Assembly: GCA_964582985.1 (NCBI GenBank)
Contig: CAZOUM010000024.1
Location: forward strand, 1-40,022
DNA: 40,022 bases
Reading direction: 5' to 3'
Source: CAZQYB01 sp964582985
GTDB taxonomy: Bacteria > Planctomycetota > Phycisphaerae > Sedimentisphaerales > Anaerobacaceae
The first letter of the stretch is position 1. Each line of letters starts with the position of its first letter. A program made the position numbers and the translations under genes. This document shows positions 1 to 8,433 of this stretch, one piece after another. The notes beneath the pieces were generated by a model that saw nothing but the letters and a program-made list of their open reading frames with translations, searched no databases and had not been told where the DNA came from.

Positions 1-231
1 GAAGCTGCGAGAAAGATTTTTCGCAGGCAGACATTGGGACATATCCGACCTGATGAGCGTCCCTTTGCTTGCCCCGCCGGCGGAGGTCTTCTTGCTTTTC
101 TTGCTCCCGGCACGTGATGACGTTGGTATCGTCTGCTGCGCCCGGCTATCGACTGCCGGGGACCCGGCCAACATCGTTCCGGCAACGGTAGTCTTTAGGA
201 AGTCACGCCGGTTAAGTATTACTCGTTTCAT
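1..231 (-). CDS. Tat-exported protein, N-terminal part only
   Basis: Minus-strand reading from the ATG at 231 gives a protein that begins MKRVILNRRDFLKTTVAGTM and runs off the window after about 77 residues. The RRDFLKT twin-arginine motif followed by a short hydrophobic stretch and an Ala-rich region is a Tat signal, so the product is exported folded. A good ribosome binding site (AAAGGAG) lies about 7 bases upstream of the ATG. After the signal comes a Ser/Lys/Thr/Gly-rich linker (around residues 37-55). The catalytic part lies outside the window, so the function cannot be named. In Planctomycetota such leaders are common on sulfatases, DUF1501 proteins and Gfo/Idh/MocA oxidoreductases. Confidence 0.75.
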   Translation of the reverse strand, partial: MKRVILNRRDFLKTTVAGTMLAGSPAVDSRAQQTIPTSSRAGSKKSKKTSAGGASKGTLIRSDMSQCLPAKNLSRSF

Positions 232-576
232 CGTGGGCTCCTTTTAGTTCTTTGGGTTACTAAGCGGTTGAATTATTTTCCCCTTGAGTCATATCTTGTC
301 CTTTCTAATTAAATTCTAATATACCTGTAAGAACTTAGGATGGATATGGCTCTTTCTAAACTCGTAAGTCATTTTTACAAAAAATTCCGGACGTAATCTG
401 TATATAGCAATATTTTTAGTATTTACTGGCACATTTGCCATATTTTGCACCTCTCCCCAACAAAAAGCCTTCGCCGCCCACAGTTATTGCAAGTGTAATA
501 ATCCCGTTTACCCGGCGCGCGTTGCTTCGTAGTTTCGCTCCAAGCAGCCCGGTATATTCTGCCTGCCGAAGGACGG
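232..576. other. Intergenic region without a recognised gene
   Basis: AT-rich spacer between two minus-strand genes. It must hold the promoter of the Tat-exported gene ending at 231, but no convincing -35/-10 pair is visible. A minus-strand 10-codon frame at 260-292 has a ribosome binding site and ends just before the Tat gene; it may be a leader peptide or chance. Confidence 0.5.
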
Positions 577-1521
577 TCACTTCTCCTGTGCCGTCGCAGC
601 GGATAGCTGTATCAGTTCGAATGCGTTGAGGACTGCATACCCCCCTTTGCGATGGCGCCTGAGGTCGTCACTCTTGCAGCAGCCGCCGGCGTATACGACC
701 ACCAGCGGCGAGCCGTCGGTGGTGAATTCGATAATCGACGGTTTTAGTTCGGCGTCGGTTTTAACCTGCTGGATAACCACGTTTTTTGCCTCCAGCGTTT
801 GCTTAACGTCTCCGGTGCCCTGCTTTCCGGGAACGATGATTTTGTCCTCCGATGTGCCATACGTACTGCCCTTGACCAGGGCATCTGTCCGCCGCCCGAA
901 ATATTCCGTAAGGACCGTCTTCAAAGGATAGACCTTGATTGACGCCATCGGCGGCTCCGGCTCCCTGGTCCCAGAACATTCAACGCCGGTCGGGGCATCG
1001 CCGATGCGGCGGCAGTTGAAGCTGTTGTGGTAGCTCACCAGCCTGTATTTTCCGGCGGGAAGGTCGTAGAACGACAGCAGAACATCGCTGGTGGGATTAT
1101 TGGGGAAATCGGACCCGGCAATCCAGGTATTGCAGAGCGGCTCATGTATCGGTTTCTTTTCAGGCTGAATACCCCCGGCCAGGTACCTTCTCATGCCGGC
1201 CACATACATCGTCATAATGCCCTCGTAGTGGCACGTGACGGCGGCGTGCACACCGCTGCCGGCGATACCCGGCCCACCTTCCGGATACCTTCCCTTACCA
1301 TCCTCCCACGTCAAATCGCTGCGGTAGAAATCCCAGTCCGGAATAACCCAGTGCCACCAGCCATCCTTCGTCGTGCCCGCAATGGGCTTTGGGTCGTCTT
1401 TGCCACTCGGAGCCGCGAAATCGACTTTCAGGTGTAAGAGGCCCGGCTCCACGTCGCCGCTCGTACACCCTGCCATGAAGATAAAAACCATCGTCAACTG
1501 CCATACTACACTGCGTCTCAT
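577..1521 (-). CDS. Secreted lipoprotein of unknown function
   Basis: 314 residues. The N-terminus (MRRSVVWQLTMVFIFMAGC) is a lipoprotein signal with lipobox MAGC, so the mature protein is anchored by Cys19. The body is Trp- and Gly-rich near residues 50-80 and contains a CHYEG segment and later cysteines (CRR, CSG, GGCCK) that could form disulfides outside the cytoplasm. AGAGG lies just upstream of the ATG. The overall look is a beta-rich extracytoplasmic domain like those seen in planctomycete surface proteins, but I do not recognise a catalytic motif or named family. It stands alone, in the same direction as the Tat-exported gene downstream. Confidence 0.7.
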   Translation of the reverse strand: MRRSVVWQLTMVFIFMAGCTSGDVEPGLLHLKVDFAAPSGKDDPKPIAGTTKDGWWHWVIPDWDFYRSDLTWEDGKGRYPEGGPGIAGSGVHAAVTCHYEGIMTMYVAGMRRYLAGGIQPEKKPIHEPLCNTWIAGSDFPNNPTSDVLLSFYDLPAGKYRLVSYHNSFNCRRIGDAPTGVECSGTREPEPPMASIKVYPLKTVLTEYFGRRTDALVKGSTYGTSEDKIIVPGKQGTGDVKQTLEAKNVVIQQVKTDAELKPSIIEFTTDGSPLVVVYAGGCCKSDDLRRHRKGGYAVLNAFELIQLSAATAQEK

Positions 1522-1681
1522 AACCTCTCTTCCTTCTTCGCCTTTTTCTTTCTAACCACAGTCTTCCCTGCTGAAACTTACCAGTTTCTGTTTTATTAGC
1601 TTGTCAGAATACACGGCACATATCGGCCAAGTCAAGCAAAATGGTCAGCGACAATTATCCGGCATTTCCCATATACACGCC

Positions 1682-1909
1682 TTAGTAACATCGGTACGCC
1701 TTCCAACTTTCATAAGCTGTCAAAGCAAACAAACCTGTGTCACTGATGACTTTGGTTCCATTAAATTCGAGCTTCAATCTGTGGTCAAAACTGACTCTCA
1801 GAGCATCCTTGCGTCTTTCACCCATTGGCTTCTCCCAATCAGGACAGTCAAAACCGGCTTGAATGGTCTCCACAGGCTCTGTACTATCAAAATCCTGTTC
1901 TTTTATCAC
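1682..1909 (-). pseudogene. Remnant of an IS1380-like transposase N-terminus
   Basis: A 75-codon minus-strand frame whose second half (FDHRLKLEFNGTKVISDTGL) resembles the conserved start of IS1380-group DDE transposases, where a short beta-strand segment leads into a 'ISDAGLLLVREL'-type motif. After GLFAL the similarity stops and the frame closes within about 15 codons, so the RNase H-like catalytic core is gone. No full inverted repeats or target duplication were identified. Family assignment is from memory of the motif and is moderate at best; a chance frame is possible. Confidence 0.45.
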
Positions 1910-1989
1910 CCGTTACCTGGCAAATCCGGGCTTAGAAATTGCCAGCGGCCCCAAAACCTGCTATAAAAGTTGCTTGGTTGATATGTTAC

Positions 1990-2002
1990 TTTGCCAGGCA
2001 AA
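1990..2002. repeat. Short perfect palindrome TTTGCC-A-GGCAAA
   Basis: A 6-bp inverted repeat around one central base lies about 10 bases before the ATG of the oxidoreductase gene. A related GGCAAAT sequence occurs near 1918. It may be an operator or the leftover end of the decayed transposon next to it. Confidence 0.35.
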
Positions 2003-2011
2003 TCTTCAAAT

Positions 2012-3361
2012 ATGGAAAGTGGAAAAAACACAAACACAGGCAAACTGAACCGCCGTAACTTCTTAAAAACCTCGGCCGTCACCGCATTGGGGGCAGCTTC
2101 GGTGTTACCCCAGATAGTCCCATCGAGCGTGTTTGCCGCCAACACGCCAGGCAATCGCATCACGATTGGCTGCATCGGCGTAGGACGTATGGGACTCGGT
2201 GATATGCGCCAAATCTTGGGTTTCGACTACACCCAGGTTGTTGCCGTGTGCGATGTTGACTCAAACAGACTCGACTATGCCCGCCAGAAAGTCCAAGACC
2301 ATTACGCCGCCCGGAGCACCCACGGAACCTACAAAGGATGTGCGACATATAAAGATTTCAGAGACCTCCTCGACCGCAAGGATATCGACGCAGTTTTGAT
2401 TTGTACTCCTGACCACTGGCACGCGCTGCCCGCTATCGCCGCGGCCAAGGCCGGCAAGGACATCTTCATAGAAAAACCGCTGACCCTCACTGTTCAGGAA
2501 GGACGCATATTGAGCGACACCGTCCGCCGCTATGGCCGCATCTTACAGGTCGGCAGCCAGCAGCGCTCCGATTCAAGGTTTCGTTTTGCCTGCGAGCTGG
2601 TCCGCAATGGTCGCATCGGCAAGCTGCACACCGTAAAAGTCGGCCTGCCCATCGACCCCGGTACTGAGCCCCAGGCGTCAATGCCAATCCCAAAACAGCT
2701 CGATTACCAAATGTGGCTCGGCCCCACCCCATGGGCCGAATATACCGAGAAGCGCGTCCACCCCCGGGAAGGCTACGGCAGACCGGGATGGCTGCGCATC
2801 TCCGATTACTGCTGCGGAATGATTACGGGTTGGGGCTCACATCACATCGACATCGCCCAATGGGGTATGGCGGCCGAACATACCGGCCCAATCGAAGTAG
2901 AAGGCTGGGCCCAATATCCCAGGGACGGCCTCTGGAACGTCCACGGCAAGTTCCGCATCGAGTACACTTATGCCAACGGCGTCAAGCTCATCTGCGCGGA
3001 AAACACAAAGAACAAACAAGGCATTCTCTTCGAAGGAACAGATGGCTGGGTCTATGTCAAACGCAGAGTGATTGATGCGCAGCCAAAATCACTGTTGACC
3101 TCGCAAATCAGTCCGACTGAAATACGGCTTTACAAAAGCAGCAATCATAAACAGAACTTTCTTGATTGTATCAGAACGCGCTCTGAAACAGTCGCGCCCG
3201 TTGAAATCGGCCATCGCTCCAACACCGTTTGTCTCCTCGGTTACATTGCAATGCTCCTCGGCCGAAAGCTAAAATGGGACCCGAAAAAAGAACGATTCAC
3301 TAACGACCAGGAGGCCAATCGCATGCTCTCCAGACCAATGCGCAGCCCCTGGAGTCTATGA
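2012..3361 (+). CDS. Gfo/Idh/MocA family oxidoreductase, Tat-exported
   Basis: NAD(P)-dependent sugar/polyol dehydrogenase-type protein. The ATG at 2012 gives MESGKNTNTGKLNRRNFLKT, a classic planctomycete Tat signal; the in-frame TTG at 1991 would add 7 residues inside a palindrome and is less likely. The Rossmann fold follows directly (ITIGCIGVGRMGLGDM, then VVAVCDVD), then CTPDHWHA and the family hallmark EKPLTLT. The C-terminal alpha/beta domain has GWGSHHIDIAQWGM, whose His pair is typical of the active site. Length is normal for the exported subgroup. It opens a tightly spaced operon with a second Gfo/Idh/MocA gene, an Nramp-like transporter and a URO-D-like gene. The substrate is unknown; a periplasmic role in sugar or cyclitol conversion is inferred. 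Confidence 0.88.
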   Translation: MESGKNTNTGKLNRRNFLKTSAVTALGAASVLPQIVPSSVFAANTPGNRITIGCIGVGRMGLGDMRQILGFDYTQVVAVCDVDSNRLDYARQKVQDHYAARSTHGTYKGCATYKDFRDLLDRKDIDAVLICTPDHWHALPAIAAAKAGKDIFIEKPLTLTVQEGRILSDTVRRYGRILQVGSQQRSDSRFRFACELVRNGRIGKLHTVKVGLPIDPGTEPQASMPIPKQLDYQMWLGPTPWAEYTEKRVHPREGYGRPGWLRISDYCCGMITGWGSHHIDIAQWGMAAEHTGPIEVEGWAQYPRDGLWNVHGKFRIEYTYANGVKLICAENTKNKQGILFEGTDGWVYVKRRVIDAQPKSLLTSQISPTEIRLYKSSNHKQNFLDCIRTRSETVAPVEIGHRSNTVCLLGYIAMLLGRKLKWDPKKERFTNDQEANRMLSRPMRSPWSL

Positions 3362-3389
3362 TAAAAAATCAAATATAAGGAGAACTCGA

Positions 3390-4571
3390 ATGAATAAGAA
3401 AACCGTTCGCACCGGATTAGTCGGCGCGGGCTTCTCCGCAAAATTTCACTTTGAAGCCGTAAATAAGCTCTATGGAACTCAAGCACAGGTCCTCGGAGTC
3501 TACTGCCGCACAAAACAAACCCGCGAAGCCTTCGCGAAAAAACGCGGCATCCAGGCCTTCGACACTCTTGAGGCCCTGCTCGATAAAGTCGACGTCGTCC
3601 ACGTCTGCACTGCCCCCGTCTCGCACGAACCAATCGCAATCGCTGCCCTCGAGCGTGACAAGTTCGCCATAGTGGAAAAACCGCTGACCGGCTTTTTCGG
3701 TGACGGCTCGGAAGATTTCAACGGTGAAACCTTCCCCAAACAACAGGTCCTTGACCACGCTCTGGCCAGTATTGAGCGAATGCTTGACGCCGAAAAAAAC
3801 AGCAAAGGCAAAATCCTTTATGCAGAAAACTGGGTCTATGCGCCTTCCATTCAGAAGGAGCGCGAGATTATCGAAAAGACCGGCGCGCAGGTACTATGGA
3901 TGCATGGCGAGGAAGCGCATTCCGGCTCGCACGCAACAACCTACGGCTACTGGAAATTCTCCGGCGGCGGCGTAATGCTCAGCAAAGGATGTCACCCCCT
4001 CACCGGCGCACTTTATCTAAAGCGCGCCGAGGGCAAGGCACGAAACAAAAAGCCAATCCGACCAAAAACCGTCTCGGCCCGCATTCACGCCTTGACCCGA
4101 ATGAAAAACTTTCGGGACGAGGGACACATTCGCGCCAACTACCACGACATAGACGATTTCTCCATCATGCATCTTGTCTTCGAGGACGGCACCGTCGCCG
4201 ACATCGTCGCTTCCGACATTCTTATCGGAGGCATTCATAACTGGATTGAGGTCGCTGCAAACAACCATCGCACCATTTGCAACATCAACCCAAACACAGC
4301 TATGCAGACCTATAACCCCGTCGATGAGAATTTCAAGGACATATACGTTGTCGAAAAGACCGGCACCAAGCAGGGCTGGTCCACGCCCTCACCCGATGAG
4401 GACTGGTTCACAGGTTACCCACAGGAAATAGAAGCCTTCTATCGCACCGTCGCCTACGGCGAACCCGTCGAAAGTGACAGCCGCCTTGCCGCAGACTGCA
4501 TCTCGACAATCTACAGCGCGTATGTCTCAGCCGAAAAGGCCGGCGCAGAGGTCCCAATAAAAGTCTTTTGA
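3390..4571 (+). CDS. Gfo/Idh/MocA family oxidoreductase, cytoplasmic
   Basis: 393 residues with no signal peptide, preceded by AAGGAG 7 bases before the ATG and 28 bases after the previous stop. Residues 7-20 (TGLVGAGFSAKFHF) are the nucleotide-binding loop; VHVCTAPVSH and VEKPLTG carry the conserved catalytic-region lysine. The C-terminal part has SKGCHPLTGALYLKR, a histidine-containing active-site segment. It differs from its exported neighbour, so the two probably act on related substrates in different compartments. Substrate not determined. Confidence 0.87.
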   Translation: MNKKTVRTGLVGAGFSAKFHFEAVNKLYGTQAQVLGVYCRTKQTREAFAKKRGIQAFDTLEALLDKVDVVHVCTAPVSHEPIAIAALERDKFAIVEKPLTGFFGDGSEDFNGETFPKQQVLDHALASIERMLDAEKNSKGKILYAENWVYAPSIQKEREIIEKTGAQVLWMHGEEAHSGSHATTYGYWKFSGGGVMLSKGCHPLTGALYLKRAEGKARNKKPIRPKTVSARIHALTRMKNFRDEGHIRANYHDIDDFSIMHLVFEDGTVADIVASDILIGGIHNWIEVAANNHRTICNINPNTAMQTYNPVDENFKDIYVVEKTGTKQGWSTPSPDEDWFTGYPQEIEAFYRTVAYGEPVESDSRLAADCISTIYSAYVSAEKAGAEVPIKVF

Positions 4572-4597
4572 AAACCACACGAGACAAGAGTGCTTCT

Positions 4598-6295
4598 ATG
4601 GACATTCAAAAAGATCGCCAGCTGTTAACACAGGCAAAAGAAAAGGGCCGAGCTGCTACACTCTCGGCATATATAAAACTATCTGGCCCCGGCTGGCTCC
4701 AAAGCGCAATCACCCTTGGCGGCGGCTCTCTGGCCTCCAGTCTCTATCTCGGCGTACTCGCCGGCTTCAGCCTCCTCTGGCTCCAGCCTCTGGCAATGAT
4801 TCTCGGCATCGTCATGCTAAGCGCCATCGCCTACGTGACACTATCCACGGGCGAGCGTCCCTTTCGCGCCATCAACCAGCACGTCAACCCCGTCCTTGGC
4901 TGGGGCTGGCTCATCGCCACAATGATGGCAAACCTCGTATGGTCCATGCCCCAGTTCGCACTCGGCACCGCAGCGATTCAGCAAAACCTCTTGAAGGACC
5001 TGGTCGGCACAGAAGCAATGCCCCAGCCATGGGGCAAAGTCATTGTCGCCTCCGCAATCCTCATCATCTGCGTTGTTGTAGTGCTGCTGTACAACAGCGG
5101 CGGCTGGGGTGTGAAAGCCTTCAGACTCATCATTAAACTAATGGTCGCAATAATAGTCGTCTGCTTCTTCGGCGTCGTCGTTAAGATGACCATTGCAGGA
5201 GTCCTGGACTGGGGCCGGATTCTCCACGGCCTTGTACCCGACCTGCGCTTGCTCCTCTCGCCGGCAAAAACCTTTGAGCCGTTCATCGCCGCCGTGGACT
5301 CCCGCTACCAAGCATTCTGGACAAACCTCATCGTCGGCCAGCAGCGCGATGTTATGATTAGCGCCGCCTCTGCCGCTGTTGGTATCAACATGACATTCAT
5401 GCTGCCTTACTCAATGTTAAGACGCGGATGGGGCAAAGATTTCCGCGGCCTCGCCATCTTTGACCTCGGCACCGGACTGTTCATACCTTTTATCCTCGCA
5501 ACCAGCTGCGTCATTATCGCTTCAGCCGCACAATTCCACACCCGCCCTGCTGCCGGTTTTCTCAAAGAAACCGATAATAACGGTGTCGCCATCCAGCCTG
5601 CAAAAAACCTCGCCGACAAGTACAAAGCAATCACCGCCGCACGCATCAAGTACGAAGTTGGCAATGATACTTTCGCAGGCCTAAGTAATAAGGAAAAAAC
5701 AACACTGGCGGATACTTTGCCCGTCCCCGAAAAACGCCTGGCGGCTATGCTCGTAAAACGCGATGCATTCAATCTTGCCCGGTCCCTGTCGCCACTAACC
5801 GGAGACATGTTCGCACATTACGTCTTCGGAATCGGCGTCGTCGGAATGGCCGTCTCCAGCATCATTATGCTAATGCTCATCAACGGTTTCGTCATATGTG
5901 AAATGCAGGGCATCGAATCCAAAGGCTGGTCCTACCGCCTCGGCTGCCTCGCGCCCTGCATCGGCGTCCTCGGCCCCTTCATCTGGACCGGCGGAAAAGC
6001 TCAGTTCTGGCTCGCCGTCCCTACCTCTATGTTCGCTATGGTCCTGCTGCCGATTGCCTATTTCACCTTTTATCTCCTGATGAACCAAAAAAGTCTCCTC
6101 GGTGACAATATGCCCCACGGCCCCAAACGTCTCGCCTGGAATATCTTAATGGCAGTCGCCGCCGGCCTCGCATCCTTCGGCTGTATATGGACCCTTTGGT
6201 CCAAGTTCAGATGGCTCGGAATCTCACTAATTGTCGCATTCGTCGCGTTGGCTTTGTTCGTCCACTTCATTCGCTCCGCAAGACAGAGACTATGA
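4598..6295 (+). CDS. Divergent Nramp-like membrane transporter
   Basis: A multi-pass inner-membrane protein with the overall pattern of Nramp/divalent-metal transporters: first helix region LSGPGWLQSAITLGGGSL and sixth-helix region INMTFMLPYSML. The metal-binding signatures of true Nramp proteins (DPGN in helix 1, MPH in helix 6) are replaced by GPGWLQS and MLPYS. A hydrophilic insert of roughly 90 residues (about residues 310-405) separates two membrane blocks. ATG 4598 is chosen; the in-frame TTG at 4568 overlaps the previous stop. It overlaps the next gene by ATGA, so translation is coupled. Because metal ligands are absent, transport of another substrate, perhaps that of the neighbouring oxidoreductases, is plausible but inferred. 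Confidence 0.75.
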   Translation: MDIQKDRQLLTQAKEKGRAATLSAYIKLSGPGWLQSAITLGGGSLASSLYLGVLAGFSLLWLQPLAMILGIVMLSAIAYVTLSTGERPFRAINQHVNPVLGWGWLIATMMANLVWSMPQFALGTAAIQQNLLKDLVGTEAMPQPWGKVIVASAILIICVVVVLLYNSGGWGVKAFRLIIKLMVAIIVVCFFGVVVKMTIAGVLDWGRILHGLVPDLRLLLSPAKTFEPFIAAVDSRYQAFWTNLIVGQQRDVMISAASAAVGINMTFMLPYSMLRRGWGKDFRGLAIFDLGTGLFIPFILATSCVIIASAAQFHTRPAAGFLKETDNNGVAIQPAKNLADKYKAITAARIKYEVGNDTFAGLSNKEKTTLADTLPVPEKRLAAMLVKRDAFNLARSLSPLTGDMFAHYVFGIGVVGMAVSSIIMLMLINGFVICEMQGIESKGWSYRLGCLAPCIGVLGPFIWTGGKAQFWLAVPTSMFAMVLLPIAYFTFYLLMNQKSLLGDNMPHGPKRLAWNILMAVAAGLASFGCIWTLWSKFRWLGISLIVAFVALALFVHFIRSARQRL

Positions 6296-7329
6296 CAGAA
6301 GAGCAGTGGAACAAACTAATAGATGTCATCAACGGCAAAGTTGTCAAACCCCTTCCCTTCGGCTTCATAATCGACAGTCCCTGGCTCCCCTCCTGGTCCG
6401 GCATCTCTATAACGGACTACTTCTCTAATGAGCAGATGTGGTTCGAAGCCAACCTCAAGGCCGTCCGCCGATTCCCTAATATTATTTTCCTGCCCGGCTT
6501 CTGGGCCGAGTTCGGAATGTGCACAGAACCTTCTGCCTTTGGCGCAAAGTGCTCCTGGCCCGAAAACGAATTGCCCTTCCCCGCCAAACTCATCACCGAT
6601 ATCAAAGATGTGCACCGACACTCCAAGCCGGACCCAAAGACGGATGGTTTACCGCCGTCTGTCCTCAACCGCCTCAAGCATTACCAACACCAGATCGAGC
6701 AGGCCGGCCACTCCATCAAATTCGCCGTCTCACGCGGCTCGTTAAACGTCGCCTCCTTTCTGCTCGGCACCACAGAGTTCCTCACATCCATTCGAACCAA
6801 TCCCAATGAAACTCAAAAACTGCTCGCGACCGTAACCGATTTCATCATCGACTGGCTCCAACTCCAGGCCGAAACCTTCCCGTCCATCGACGGCATATTC
6901 ATCCTTGATGACATCGTCGGCCTGCTCGGAGACTATGACTTCAAACAAACGGCATTACCTTACCTGTCCCGAATCTTCCAATCCTTTGATGTCACGGTCA
7001 AGTTCTTCCACAACGATGCCAACGGCCTGATTTGCGCACCATATCTGCCGGAAATCGGCGTCAATCTATTTAATTTCAGTTCCGACCACACCCTCCCGGA
7101 GATGAAGAAACTCACTAACAACGCCGTCACTCTGCTCGGCAGCATCCCCCCACGCGATGTCCTTGCCGCCGGAACGCCCCAGCAGGTCCGCGAAAGTGTC
7201 AAAGCGGCCCTCGATTCGCTGGATGATAAAACGCGTATTATCCTCTCCTGCGGCGGCGGCATGCCCCCACACGTCCCCACAGAAAACATCGACGCCTTCC
7301 TCTCAGCCGCTGCAATAGAACAAGATTGA
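6292..7329 (+). CDS. Uroporphyrinogen decarboxylase-like (URO-D) protein
   Basis: 345 residues from the ATG at 6292, whose ATGA overlaps the transporter's stop. The sequence has the URO-D/MtaA/CmuA barrel pattern: FPNIIFLPGFWAEFGMC, then PPSVLNRLKHYQHQIEQAG, FAVSRGSLNVASFLLGTTEF, IDGIFILDDIVGLLGD, VKFFHNDANG and a C-terminal GGGMPPHVPTENIDAF. Distant members of this superfamily transfer methyl groups to corrinoid proteins rather than make heme, and the operon holds no other heme gene. A demethylation or methyl-transfer step on the substrate handled by the two oxidoreductases is a reasonable inference. Corrinoid protein partners are not encoded in the window. Confidence 0.82.
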   Translation: MTEEQWNKLIDVINGKVVKPLPFGFIIDSPWLPSWSGISITDYFSNEQMWFEANLKAVRRFPNIIFLPGFWAEFGMCTEPSAFGAKCSWPENELPFPAKLITDIKDVHRHSKPDPKTDGLPPSVLNRLKHYQHQIEQAGHSIKFAVSRGSLNVASFLLGTTEFLTSIRTNPNETQKLLATVTDFIIDWLQLQAETFPSIDGIFILDDIVGLLGDYDFKQTALPYLSRIFQSFDVTVKFFHNDANGLICAPYLPEIGVNLFNFSSDHTLPEMKKLTNNAVTLLGSIPPRDVLAAGTPQQVRESVKAALDSLDDKTRIILSCGGGMPPHVPTENIDAFLSAAAIEQD

Positions 7330-7423
7330 CCTTAATCTTCTTGCAATCTTCACTCCGTGGATGTAAAGTGGTTTATTGTCTGAAGTTCATAGCTCGTAAA
7401 TCCGAAATCTATTACGGGCTCAT

Positions 7424-7494
7424 TGGGGAATAGTGTAACGGTAGCACGACTGACTCTGGATCAGTTAGTCCAGGTCCGAATCCTGGTTCCCCAG
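7424..7494 (+). tRNA. tRNA-Gln (anticodon CTG)
   Basis: Full cloverleaf read by eye. Acceptor TGGGGAA (7424-7430) pairs with TTCCCCA (7487-7493), discriminator G7494. The anticodon stem ACTGA/TCAGT encloses the 7-base loop CTCTGGA with anticodon CTG. The T stem CCAGG/CCTGG encloses TCCGAAT. CCA is not separately encoded after the discriminator. Confidence 0.95.
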
Positions 7495-7570
7495 ATGCGA
7501 TTCACAAGATGCTAATCGCCGCCAGCATTTCGTCGAATCCCTACTGGCCGCGGAACATAGGAAGCAAGAA

Positions 7571-8251
7571 ATGGCATTCGGTAAGTTAAAATCTATTAGC
7601 CCTTGGCTGATTTCTCTATGGACTTTGGCTTTGTTCCTCTTTTCCGGTTGCGGCAAGTCTCCGGCCACGCAGCGTGAAGAGTTGGAACGTGAAATCAGCA
7701 TAGGATTTTGTGAGAAATTATTGGCAAATCCTCAGGTATCAAAAGAGATAAAGTCTCGTGCCGAATCAGTCCTGCAGAAAAGAAAGGATGATTATTCGGA
7801 CCCAGAACCTATACTCATATACGCTGTATTCGTGGAAACTGAATATAGGCCGCCTAAGCACCCTGTTTATCTTGCTGTAGGGCTATCAGACGAAGATGGT
7901 GATATAGCTGGCATAGGCATAAGGGAACGTCATTTGCAGCCAAACGGTCAGACAATGATAATCGAAGAGATGTATCCGATCTTCTGTTATGGCGAATCAC
8001 AAAGGTTTGCTTGTATTCTGTCTGTTCCCGTTGTAATTCGAAAGGAAGGTGAACGGAAGAACGAACAATTCTGGCAAAAATACTTGGAGCGAGGAGTGTT
8101 CGACGAAAAGTTAATGCCTAATATTTGGATCTCTACCCCCCAACCGGGCAAAGTAGATGTGCAAGTATGGATTTACGACCACTCCGGCCACAACAGTCAA
8201 CCAGTGCGTCTTGAGAGTATTTTGAGCTCTGCCCCCGACCCGAATGAATGA
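7571..8251 (+). CDS. Lipoprotein of unknown function
   Basis: 226 residues. Residues 1-27 (MAFGKLKSISPWLISLWTLA followed by LFLFSGC) form a lipoprotein signal with lipobox FSGC. The mature part starts with charged helical sequence (residues 30-75) and then a beta-rich section with VYLAVGLSDEDGDIAG and PNIWISTPQPGKVDVQVWIYD. AGGA lies 10 bases before the ATG. I do not recognise a family. Base composition is more AT-rich than the operon before it and the peptidase after it, like the other stand-alone lipoprotein genes in the window, which suggests separate acquisition. Confidence 0.72.
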   Translation: MAFGKLKSISPWLISLWTLALFLFSGCGKSPATQREELEREISIGFCEKLLANPQVSKEIKSRAESVLQKRKDDYSDPEPILIYAVFVETEYRPPKHPVYLAVGLSDEDGDIAGIGIRERHLQPNGQTMIIEEMYPIFCYGESQRFACILSVPVVIRKEGERKNEQFWQKYLERGVFDEKLMPNIWISTPQPGKVDVQVWIYDHSGHNSQPVRLESILSSAPDPNE

Positions 8252-8433
8252 CCGAAGACCAAAGAGAGATTCCAGCTATCGAGAAACACCTCAGCTTCAA
8301 TAAGACAACATCTTTTCCCCTATCAAGCCTCATTCTTTCGCTGTCAATCGCCTGCTTCCATTGACGCCTTCGCGCTGAGCAACTACAATAGACTCTCAGT
8401 CACAAGAGACAGATAACGGTGAGAGAATACATT

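Noticed and set aside
260..292. Ten-codon minus-strand frame (MTQGENNSTA) with ribosome binding site before the Tat-exported gene
   Set aside because: Too short to separate a leader peptide from chance; no attenuator hairpin or runs of regulatory codons are seen.
1991..2011. TTG start for the first Gfo/Idh/MocA gene
   Set aside because: It lies inside a palindrome and adds residues before a normal Tat leader; ATG 2012 is preferred.
7424..7494. tRNA-Gln as an integration site of an island
   Set aside because: No second copy of the tRNA 3' end and no integrase gene was found in the window.
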